Of a DNA stretch of 5,365 nt, positions 1-4,419 are shown piece by piece. Numbering within the stretch: position 1 is the first letter of the stretch; each line of letters begins with the position of its first letter. Source of the DNA: DASTWM01 sp035765855 (GTDB lineage Bacteria > Chloroflexota > Chloroflexia > Chloroflexales > Roseiflexaceae). Where the stretch lies: positions 1 to 5,365 of the forward strand of contig DASTWM010000261.1 in NCBI GenBank assembly GCA_035765855.1. Direction: 5' to 3'. Both the position numbers and the translations under genes were made by a program. Under the pieces are notes generated by a model, which saw nothing but the letters and a program-made list of their open reading frames with translations, did not search any database and was not told where the DNA came from.

Positions 1-130
1 ACGTATCATCGGACGAATGATCGTCAACAGCAATAATCTCTTTATCGATTTCGACGGCCTGGACCTGCGCTAAAATCTCGGCCAATGTGTCGGCTTCGTT
101 GTAGCAGGGCATGATAACGGACAGCAGCAT
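1..130 (-). CDS. GT2 family glycosyltransferase, N-terminal fragment (truncated by window edge)
   Basis: Only the first 43 codons are in the window, starting at an ATG at 130. This frame is too short to stand out by length, but its sequence is characteristic. It opens with a hydrophobic beta strand running into PCYNE (residues 8-12). An acidic helix follows, then KEIIAVDDHSSDDT (residues 30-43). This matches the start of GT-A fold family 2 enzymes, where the DD of the VDDxSxDxT motif contacts the nucleotide of the sugar donor. The spacing and the KEII-VDD wording resemble polyprenyl-phosphate sugar synthases (DPM1-like) more than polymer synthases. Those enzymes move a hexose from a nucleotide sugar to a membrane lipid, but acceptor specificity cannot be read from this fragment. 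A His replaces the usual Gly in VDDGS. The start lies 6 nt after the stop of the upstream small membrane protein, and its weak ribosome site (AGGAT) overlaps that stop, so translation is probably coupled. Confidence 0.85.
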   Translation of the reverse strand, partial: MLLSVIMPCYNEADTLAEILAQVQAVEIDKEIIAVDDHSSDDT

Positions 131-136
131 AATATC

Positions 137-484
137 CTAAAATGCAAACAAAAGAATTGGCGTCACAATGACTGCCAGCACGACCAGCAATAATACCAGA
201 AGTTTGGCCTGCTCCGCGCTGCGCCGGGATGCCAACTGCTGGCGAGCATCCTGCGCATAGGGTACATCTGGCTGCTCGGCCATGAGCACCGCGCCCAGCA
301 GCCCGGGCGACCGCCATGCAGTTTTTGCCACCGTTGTCACCAATTCGCGGGCGGTGACGAGCGGCGGCGCCCAGTAGGCCTCATCGGCGCTGATCGGCTT
401 GCCCGTGAGCGCGCAGTGCAGCGGTTCATTCGACGACGGGCGAACGCTGGTGTTGGGCATTGAAGCAGTCATGTGAGTTGCCAT
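137..484 (-). CDS. Hypothetical small protein with one C-terminal membrane segment
   Basis: I do not recognise a named family for this 115-residue protein. The N-terminal 20 residues are polar and low in complexity. A short conserved-looking core follows: CALTGKPI (residues 24-31), then EAYWAPPLVTARELV (35-49). The middle is helical and charged (AQDARQQLASRRSAEQ), and residues 95-115 form one strongly hydrophobic segment that ends the protein. This predicts a single-span, tail-anchored-like protein with most of its mass on the cytoplasmic side. There is only one cysteine, so the CxxTGKP region cannot be a classic zinc ribbon on its own. The first ATG is supported by a strong AGGAGG 9 nt upstream; later Met codons (5 and 9) lack such spacing. 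It sits 53 nt after the aminotransferase and 6 nt before the glycosyltransferase. A role as membrane partner of that enzyme is inferred only from this position. Confidence 0.8.
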   Translation of the reverse strand: MATHMTASMPNTSVRPSSNEPLHCALTGKPISADEAYWAPPLVTARELVTTVAKTAWRSPGLLGAVLMAEQPDVPYAQDARQQLASRRSAEQAKLLVLLLVVLAVIVTPILLFAF

Positions 485-493
485 GGCAAGAAA

Positions 494-499
494 CCTCCT
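494..499 (-). promoter_or_regulatory. Ribosome binding site of the small membrane protein
   Basis: On the minus strand AGGAGG lies 9 nt before the ATG at 484. It decides the first Met as the start and supports the reality of an otherwise unrecognised gene. The 53-nt gap upstream, to the aminotransferase stop, holds CA-rich, unstructured sequence and no clear promoter or terminator. Confidence 0.75.
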
Positions 500-537
500 G
501 TAAACGTTGTGGTTGGTTGTTGATATGTTTTGAAAAC

Positions 538-1701
538 TTAGTGGAGCGTTCGCACGAACTGCTCGACGCGCTCCAGGGCTGTCTCGATTTTGTCCATGGA
601 TGTGGCGTAGCAGGCGCGCATAAAGCCTTCGCCGCTTGGCCCAAATGCATCGCCGGGAATCATCGCCACCTGCTGCTCATTCAGCAGCCGGGTCGCAAAC
701 TCGTCGCTCGTCAGGCCAAGCTGCGCGACCTGCGGAAAGACGTAGAACGCGCCACGCGGCTCGAACGTCGGCAGGCCAATTTGATTCAGACCAGACACCA
801 TGACTCGGCGGCGACGGTCGTATTCGGCCACCATCTGCTGTACTGCCTGTTCGCCGCTTCGCAGCGCTTCCAGACCAGCGTACTGGCTGGCCGTCGGCGC
901 GGACATGATCGCGTATTGATGCACTTTCCGCACCGCGTCGGCAATGTCAGCCGGAGCCGCCAGCCAGCCCAACCGCCAGCCGGTCATGGCATACGCTTTG
1001 GAAAAGCCGCCCAGCAGCACCGTGCGCTCGCGCATGCCCGGCAGCGCCGCAAAGCAGGTGTGCTCGACGCCGTACACCAGCCGGTCGTAAATCTCGTCGG
1101 AGTACACCAGTAAGTCGTGCCGCTCGGCCACCGCAGCAATGTCCTGCATGCGCTCGCGCGACATCACCGCGCCAGTCGGATTGTTCGGGTAGCCGATCAG
1201 CAGCCCGCGCGTGCGTGGCGTAATCGCCGCCTCAAGCGCCTCGGCTGTAACCTGGAACTCCTGCTCAACCGAGGTCGGCACGTAGACCGGCTTGCCATCC
1301 GCGAAGGCGACTGTAGCCGGGTAGGCCACAAAGGATGGCTCAGGAATCAGCACCTCGTCGCCGGGGTTGATCGTGGCCGTCATGGCGAATTGCAGCGCCT
1401 CGCTGACGCCGACCGTGATCAGCAGTTCGCGCTCCGGGTCATAGCGCAGGCCGTACAGCCGCTCCAAATGTTCAGCCAGCGCAACCCGCAGTTCCAGCAA
1501 GCCGCTGTTCGAGGTATACGCGGTGTACCCGGCTTCGACCGAGCGCACACCAGCATTGCGAATAACATCAGGCGTGACGAAATCCGGCTCGCCGATGCCG
1601 AGCGAGATCACATCCGGCATGGTGGCGGCAATATCGAAGAAGCGCCGAATGCCCGACGGCGGGACGCTATGGATGCGGGCTGCAATACGTTCTCGTGTCA
1701 T
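538..1701 (-). CDS. PLP-dependent class I aminotransferase, PatA/aspartate aminotransferase-like
   Basis: This is a 387-residue fold-type I aminotransferase of subgroup I-gamma. It moves an amino group from an amino acid to a 2-oxo acid using pyridoxal phosphate, in the cytoplasm. Visible motifs are ISLGIGEPDF (32-41), YTAYTSNSG (59-67), NNPTG (173-177, with the cofactor-contacting Asn at 174), SDEIYD (201-206, Asp202 for the pyridine nitrogen and Tyr205), FSKAYAMTGWR (233-243, Schiff-base Lys235 and phosphate-binding Arg243) and a C-terminal MRACYA, where Arg362 should bind the substrate carboxylate. Length and completeness are normal. From memory the sequence follows Bacillus PatA (N-acetyl-LL-diaminopimelate aminotransferase) nearly end to end, including the SMDxxxxxLxRxExFV tail, but aspartate, aromatic and alanine specificities occur in the same subgroup. 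A start at ATG 1701 is chosen because GAGAGGA lies 6 nt upstream. A longer frame begins at a TTG at 1734 without such a site. Confidence 0.93.
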   Translation of the reverse strand: MTRERIAARIHSVPPSGIRRFFDIAATMPDVISLGIGEPDFVTPDVIRNAGVRSVEAGYTAYTSNSGLLELRVALAEHLERLYGLRYDPERELLITVGVSEALQFAMTATINPGDEVLIPEPSFVAYPATVAFADGKPVYVPTSVEQEFQVTAEALEAAITPRTRGLLIGYPNNPTGAVMSRERMQDIAAVAERHDLLVYSDEIYDRLVYGVEHTCFAALPGMRERTVLLGGFSKAYAMTGWRLGWLAAPADIADAVRKVHQYAIMSAPTASQYAGLEALRSGEQAVQQMVAEYDRRRRVMVSGLNQIGLPTFEPRGAFYVFPQVAQLGLTSDEFATRLLNEQQVAMIPGDAFGPSGEGFMRACYATSMDKIETALERVEQFVRTLH

Positions 1702-1754
1702 GCTATTCCTCTCGATCCGTGTACAATTGTTCAAAAAGAGCGCTACGGACCGAG

Positions 1755-1760
1755 ATAATA
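1755..1760 (-). promoter_or_regulatory. Possible -10 box for the aminotransferase transcript
   Basis: TATTAT on the minus strand lies about 54 nt ahead of the aminotransferase start, in the 168-nt gap after the reductase. No good -35 hexamer stands at the right distance (only CCGACG at 18 nt), so this is weak. The alternative is that the aminotransferase is transcribed by read-through from the reductase promoter, since no terminator is evident in the gap. Confidence 0.25.
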
Positions 1761-1849
1761 CAGTGAGCGAACGATGTCCGTCGGGCGCATCTTAGCATAT
1801 TCATCCGCATGCTTCTACACACACGAGGATGACTGCGGTACTATTTCGT

Positions 1850-1892
1850 GCATGATGCTTGTACCTGTTTTACCGCACGACACGCATCATGC
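1850..1892. repeat. Inverted repeat spanning the reductase stop codon
   Basis: GCATGATGC (1850-1858) and GCATCATGC (1884-1892) are exact reverse complements, 9 bp each, separated by 25 nt that include the TAA of the reductase. No T-run follows on the minus strand, so it is not a standard rho-independent terminator. It could be an RNA 3' hairpin or chance. Confidence 0.35.
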
Positions 1893-2640
1893 TGCGCGTC
1901 AGGCCGGGAAACATGTTTGACGCCACCGTAAACAGCCAACCATACCACGGCAGGATCACCTCGCCATGCGCGCCGCGCTGGATCGCCTTCACAACCGCGC
2001 TGGCAACGGCATCGGGCGTGGTGGTAGCGAGTTGGGTCACGCGCGCGTACTTGTTGATGTCAGCCCGCCGCATGAAATTTGTCAGAGCAAAGCCAGGAGC
2101 GATCAGCGCGCAACGCACGCCAGTGCCGTACAATTCCAGCATGAGCGTGCGTGACCAGCCGACTATCGCAAACTTTGTCGTGCTGTAAAAACCCATGTTG
2201 ATCGTGGCGACAAAGCCCGCCAGCGAGGCCATGTTGATGATCTGGCCGCTGCGGCGCGCCAGCATGTGCGGCAGAAACGCATTGGCGCAGCGCACCGCGC
2301 CGTACAGGTTTACGTCCATCATGGCGTGCAGATCATCAAACGATGCGTCAGCAATGCGGTCGAGGATGCCGAAGCCAGCATTGTTGACCAGCACGTCGGC
2401 ATGCCCAAAGCGCTCATGCGTTGCCGCGACCAGCCGCCGCACATCCTCGTCGGATGTCACATCGGTCGGCACGGCGAGCGCCCGCTGCGGCCCCAGCTCG
2501 CTCACGAGCCGATCCAGCGTATCTGCCGAGCGCGCCGCCAGCACAACACTCGCGCCCTGCGCGGCACACTTGCGCGCGATGCGTTCGCCAAAGCCGCTCG
2601 ACGCGCCTGTTACGACTACAACTTTGCCTGCGATGTTCAC
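1870..2640 (-). CDS. Short-chain dehydrogenase/reductase (SDR family), probably NADP(H)-dependent
   Basis: This 256-residue protein is a classical SDR of normal length: an oxidoreductase that interconverts a carbonyl and an alcohol in the cytoplasm. Numbered from the GTG start, the cofactor motif TGASSGFG is at 11-18. Arg37 follows strand 2 in LAARS and favours NADP(H). DV is at 60-61 and NNAG at 86-89. The catalytic tetrad is intact: Asn111, Ser139 and YSTTK giving Tyr152 and Lys156. A PGF turn follows at 182-184 and Thr187 after it. The tail (PWYGWLF to the end) is hydrophobic and basic, which could aid membrane or lipid association. The substrate cannot be read from sequence. The open frame continues upstream to a TTG at 2703 with an ATG at 2694, but those codons overlap a good promoter and lack a ribosome site. 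GTG 2640 has CGAGG 6 nt ahead and gives the usual SDR N-terminus (MNIAGKVVVVTG). Confidence 0.9.
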   Translation of the reverse strand: MNIAGKVVVVTGASSGFGERIARKCAAQGASVVLAARSADTLDRLVSELGPQRALAVPTDVTSDEDVRRLVAATHERFGHADVLVNNAGFGILDRIADASFDDLHAMMDVNLYGAVRCANAFLPHMLARRSGQIINMASLAGFVATINMGFYSTTKFAIVGWSRTLMLELYGTGVRCALIAPGFALTNFMRRADINKYARVTQLATTTPDAVASAVVKAIQRGAHGEVILPWYGWLFTVASNMFPGLTRSMMRVVR

Positions 2641-2646
2641 AATATG

Positions 2647-2651
2647 CCTCG
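2647..2651 (-). promoter_or_regulatory. Ribosome binding site deciding the GTG start of the reductase
   Basis: CGAGG on the minus strand, 6 nt before GTG 2640. No comparable purine-rich site precedes the upstream ATG at 2694. Confidence 0.55.
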
Positions 2652-2674
2652 CTGCGTCCAAATACCTTTCTCGA

Positions 2675-2703
2675 AGTCTACGGTCAAGCGCCATGGCTGT
2701 CAA
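2675..2703 (-). promoter_or_regulatory. Sigma-70 promoter for the reductase
   Basis: On the minus strand, TTGACA (2698-2703, perfect -35) is followed after exactly 17 nt by TAGACT (2675-2680, 4 of 6 bases of the -10 consensus). The expected transcription start near 2668 gives a leader of about 28 nt, enough for the ribosome site before GTG 2640. It diverges from the regulator promoter about 155 bp away. Confidence 0.6.
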
Positions 2704-2730
2704 GTTTCACTACATTCAAGGAACCTGGGA

Positions 2731-2746
2731 GCGCAGCGCGCAGCGC
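2731..2746. repeat. Tandem GCGCAGC heptamers
   Basis: Two adjacent exact copies of GCGCAGC plus two bases, within the divergent intergenic region. Short and possibly slippage-derived; no function is evident. Confidence 0.5.
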
Positions 2747-2787
2747 AAAGGAGCGTAGAGCGAAGAAACAAGAGAATTGGGAACACA

Positions 2788-2814
2788 GTGGCACGGTGGC
2801 ACGGTGACAGGGTG
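2788..2814. repeat. Tandem octamer repeat in the divergent intergenic region
   Basis: The unit GTGGCACG occurs twice exactly, then as GTGACAGG, then as a partial GTG. The period is 8 and there are roughly 3.4 copies. It lies between the reductase promoter and the regulator promoter. Repeats of the GGTGACA/GGTGGCA kind are, from general memory, common intergenic filler in some Chloroflexota and cyanobacteria. The rest of 2704-2839 holds no credible gene. Confidence 0.6.
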
Positions 2815-2839
2815 ATTTACGCTCTCCACTTTATAACCG

Positions 2840-2851
2840 ACTTTCGAAAGT
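2840..2851. promoter_or_regulatory. 12-bp perfect palindrome upstream of the regulator promoter
   Basis: ACTTTCGAAAGT is a perfect 12-bp palindrome ending 6 nt before the -35 box of the regulator gene. This is a typical place for an operator or activator site. That it binds the SufR-like protein is inference only. Confidence 0.4.
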
Positions 2852-2857
2852 ATTTAC

Positions 2858-2886
2858 TTGACAAAGTCAGAGTACAGGGCTATACT
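2858..2886 (+). promoter_or_regulatory. Strong sigma-70 promoter of the regulator/SOD unit
   Basis: A perfect TTGACA (2858-2863) and TATACT (2881-2886, 5 of 6) are separated by exactly 17 nt. The start of transcription is expected near 2893, leaving a short leader before the ATG at 2916. It is the best promoter in the window and carries palindromes at and around the -10, as expected for a repressible promoter. Confidence 0.8.
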
Positions 2887-2903
2887 CGGGTATATCGGTA
2901 CCG
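2881..2903. promoter_or_regulatory. Candidate operator over the -10 and start site
   Basis: TATAC (2881-2885) and GTATA (2890-2894) form an inverted repeat around TCGG, symmetric at 12 of 14 positions. It overlaps the -10 box and the predicted start. An 8-bp perfect palindrome, CGGTACCG (2896-2903), follows directly. A protein bound here would block RNA polymerase. The neighbouring SufR-like regulator is the natural candidate (autorepression), although the sequence is not the CAAC-N6-GTTG type reported for other SufR proteins. Confidence 0.45.
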
Positions 2904-2905
2904 GC

Positions 2906-2911
2906 AAGGAG
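2906..2911 (+). promoter_or_regulatory. Ribosome binding site of the SufR-like regulator
   Basis: AAGGAG lies 4 nt before ATG 2916, slightly tight but clear. It supports the first ATG as the start. Confidence 0.65.
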
Positions 2912-2915
2912 CAGC

Positions 2916-3551
2916 ATGACGCTTGATCAGCGTGAACAAGGCGCAACCCGCCAACAGATTTTGAACTTATTGCGGCGACAGGGCCAGATGACAGCCGCCG
3001 AACTGAGCGACACGCTCGGGATTGGCGCGGTCGGCGTGCGGCAGCACCTGGCGCTGCTGGAGCGCGACGAACTTGTTCATATTGCTGGCGTGCGACGCGG
3101 CATGGGGCGGCCAAGCCATTTATATGCGCTGACGCCGGCTGCCGAGGCGCTCTTTCCGAAGCGCTATGATCGCATTGCCATGGACGCGCTCGCGTTCGTG
3201 GAAGCGTCGGGCGGCGCAGCGGCCATCGACCGCCTGTTTGACGCGCGCCGCGAATCACTGGCTGATCAGTACCGCCCGCGGCTGGAAGGTAAAAGCCGTG
3301 CCGAGCAAGTGGCAGAGCTAGCAGCTATTCTCAATGAGCAGGGGTATATGTGCGAATGGTCGCAGGTTGATGATGAGACGTTTGTGCTGACCGAGCACAA
3401 CTGTCCGATCGACTGTGTGGCCCGCGAATATCATCAGGCATGCGAGCAGGAGATCGCATTGTACCAGGATATTCTTGGCGTACCAATCGAGCGCACGCAG
3501 ACCATTGCCGCAGGTGAGGATTGTTGCTGTTACCGAATCAAAACATCGTAG
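2916..3551 (+). CDS. SufR-like winged-helix transcriptional regulator with C-terminal Fe-S-type cysteines
   Basis: This is a 211-residue DNA-binding protein of the ArsR/DeoR-like SufR family. Known members hold an iron-sulfur cluster and repress Fe-S assembly or related genes while the cluster is intact. Residues 11-55 give a helix-turn-helix (TAAELSDTLGIGAVGVRQHL at 26-45), followed by a wing rich in Arg and Gly (RRGMGRPSHLYALT, 60-73). The middle is helical (about 80-142). The C-terminal sensor region has Cys146, then HNCPIDC (161-167, Cys163 and Cys167), Cys176 in QACEQE, and a run of three cysteines at 203-205 in GEDCCCYRI. The HNCP and C-C-Y-R-I framework is that of the family; which cysteines bind a cluster is not provable here. 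No suf gene lies in the window. Its immediate downstream neighbour is a superoxide dismutase, 82 nt away with no terminator between, so its likely target is its own promoter and thereby that gene. Confidence 0.85.
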   Translation: MTLDQREQGATRQQILNLLRRQGQMTAAELSDTLGIGAVGVRQHLALLERDELVHIAGVRRGMGRPSHLYALTPAAEALFPKRYDRIAMDALAFVEASGGAAAIDRLFDARRESLADQYRPRLEGKSRAEQVAELAAILNEQGYMCEWSQVDDETFVLTEHNCPIDCVAREYHQACEQEIALYQDILGVPIERTQTIAAGEDCCCYRIKTS

Positions 3552-3573
3552 TTCACCTTTTGGTCTCGTTGTT

Positions 3574-3594
3574 GCAAGCATACGTGCATGTTGC
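3574..3594. repeat. Imperfect inverted repeat in the regulator-SOD gap
   Basis: GCAA-g-CAT and ATG-TTGC flank a 6-nt centre, giving a 7-bp stem with one bulge. It lies 40 nt before the SOD start, in the 82-nt spacer. It could be an RNA hairpin that adjusts SOD expression relative to the regulator, or an operator. No T-run follows, so it is not a terminator. A separate SOD promoter is not obvious. Confidence 0.3.
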
Positions 3595-3622
3595 GAGGCC
3601 AGAATTTGAGAGTTATCGCATA

Positions 3623-3628
3623 AGGAGG
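3623..3628 (+). promoter_or_regulatory. Strong ribosome binding site of the superoxide dismutase
   Basis: AGGAGG lies 5 nt before ATG 3634, stronger than the site of the regulator. This fits much higher translation of the enzyme than of its co-transcribed regulator. Confidence 0.8.
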
Positions 3629-3633
3629 AAACG

Positions 3634-4239
3634 ATGGCGTTCGAATTACCACCATTGCCGTACGATTACAGCGCGCTGGAACCAAACATCGACGCGCAGA
3701 CCATGCAGATCCACCACGACAAGCACCATGCCGCGTACGTCAACAATCTGAATGCAGCGCTCGAAGGACAGAGCAGCTTGCAGGGCAAGAGCATTGAGGA
3801 GATTCTGCGCAACATCAACGACGTGCCGGAGTCGATCCGCACGGCGGTGCGCAACAACGGCGGCGGCCATGCCAACCACACCCTGTTCTGGGAAATCATG
3901 GGGCCGAACGGCGGCGGCGAGCCAACCGGCGCGCTTGCTGATGCAATTCAGAAGGCGTTCGGCGACTTCAACAGCTTCAAGGCCAAGATCAATGATGCCG
4001 GTGCCAAGCGCTTCGGTAGCGGCTGGGCATGGCTTGTGACTGATGGCAGCGGCAACTTGCAGGTGATCAGCACGGCCAACCAGGACAGTCCGCTCATGGA
4101 CGGCCAGACGCCGCTGCTGGGCGTTGACGTGTGGGAGCACGCCTATTATCTGAAGTATCAGAACCGTCGCCCGGATTATCTGAACGCATGGTGGAACACG
4201 GTGAACTGGGAGGCGGTCGCCAAGCGCTTCGGTCGTTAA
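3634..4239 (+). CDS. sodA: Superoxide dismutase, Fe/Mn family, Mn-type signature
   Basis: This 201-residue enzyme converts superoxide to oxygen and hydrogen peroxide in the cytoplasm (no signal peptide is visible). The N-terminal helical domain begins FELPPLPYDYSALEP and carries the first metal ligand, His27, in IHHDKHHAAY (26-35), with Tyr35 in the active-site gateway. The second ligand is His82 in GGHANHTLFW. The C-terminal alpha/beta domain supplies Asp165 and His169 in DVWEHAYY (165-172). All four ligands are present and length is normal. Two positions favour manganese: NNGGGHANH in place of the Gln-bearing segment of Fe enzymes, and Gln150 in TANQDSPL, the usual Mn-enzyme glutamine. Cambialistic use of iron cannot be excluded. 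It lies downstream of the SufR-like regulator, and a strong terminator follows it, so it is the last gene of that unit. Confidence 0.97.
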   Translation: MAFELPPLPYDYSALEPNIDAQTMQIHHDKHHAAYVNNLNAALEGQSSLQGKSIEEILRNINDVPESIRTAVRNNGGGHANHTLFWEIMGPNGGGEPTGALADAIQKAFGDFNSFKAKINDAGAKRFGSGWAWLVTDGSGNLQVISTANQDSPLMDGQTPLLGVDVWEHAYYLKYQNRRPDYLNAWWNTVNWEAVAKRFGR

Positions 4240-4273
4240 GTCTTTCCACCGCAAGCAATTCATAAGATGATCC

Positions 4274-4320
4274 AAAAGAGCGCCATGGGACATCGAACCC
4301 GGCGCTCTTTTGCTTGTTTT
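4274..4320 (+). terminator. Rho-independent terminator after the superoxide dismutase
   Basis: AAAAGAGCGCC (4274-4284) pairs exactly with GGCGCTCTTTT (4301-4311). The stem continues with GGG-CCC beyond a 2-nt bulge, closing an 8-nt loop. A T-rich tail runs to 4320. It begins 35 nt past the SOD stop and separates it from pdxS. Confidence 0.92.
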
Positions 4321-4349
4321 CACTGCATCAGAATGCGGTAAAACACTCA

Positions 4350-4378
4350 TTGCCTATGACAGATGCGTGTGGTACAAT
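4350..4378 (+). promoter_or_regulatory. Extended -10 sigma-70 promoter of pdxS
   Basis: TTGCCT (4350-4355, 4 of 6) and TACAAT (4373-4378, 5 of 6) are spaced by 17 nt. A TGG directly ahead of the -10 gives the extended TGn element. The start is expected near 4385, leaving a leader of about 35 nt, too short for a PLP riboswitch-like element. Confidence 0.65.
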
Positions 4379-4409
4379 AGACGTAACAATATGCTGATTC
4401 TAAACCGTT

Positions 4410-4413
4410 GAGG
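4410..4413 (+). promoter_or_regulatory. Ribosome binding site of pdxS
   Basis: GAGG lies 6 nt before ATG 4420. A TTG at 4408 in the same frame overlaps this site and so is not the start. Confidence 0.6.
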
Positions 4414-4419
4414 TATTGT

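Noticed and set aside
1702..1734. Upstream TTG start adding 11 residues to the aminotransferase
   Set aside because: The ATG at 1701 has a good GAGAGGA site 6 nt ahead, which would be inside the coding region if the TTG were used.
460..1758. Two long plus-strand frames (217 and 213 codons) opposite the aminotransferase
   Set aside because: Shadow frames of a GC-rich gene; compositions are skewed to Arg, His and Gln, and they cross gene boundaries without start signals.
1745..1781. Inverted repeat ACGGAC / GTCCGT around the possible aminotransferase -10
   Set aside because: Only 6 bp with a 25-nt centre; expected by chance in a window of this size.
2788..2814. Could the tandem repeat be a CRISPR remnant?
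   Set aside because: The period is 8 bases with no spacers; CRISPR repeats are longer and separated by unique spacers, and no cas gene is present.
2195..2919. Plus-strand frames opposite the reductase and across the divergent promoters
   Set aside because: They run through the promoters, repeats and the opposite gene, with low-complexity Ser/Ala/Arg translations.
3591..3619. A separate sod promoter (TTGCGA, 17 nt, TATCGC)
   Set aside because: Both hexamers are poor matches, and the upstream unit already has a near-consensus promoter with no terminator in between.
3646..4350. 234-codon open frame on the minus strand opposite the superoxide dismutase
   Set aside because: It overlaps the whole sod gene and the terminator, and has no recognisable motif.
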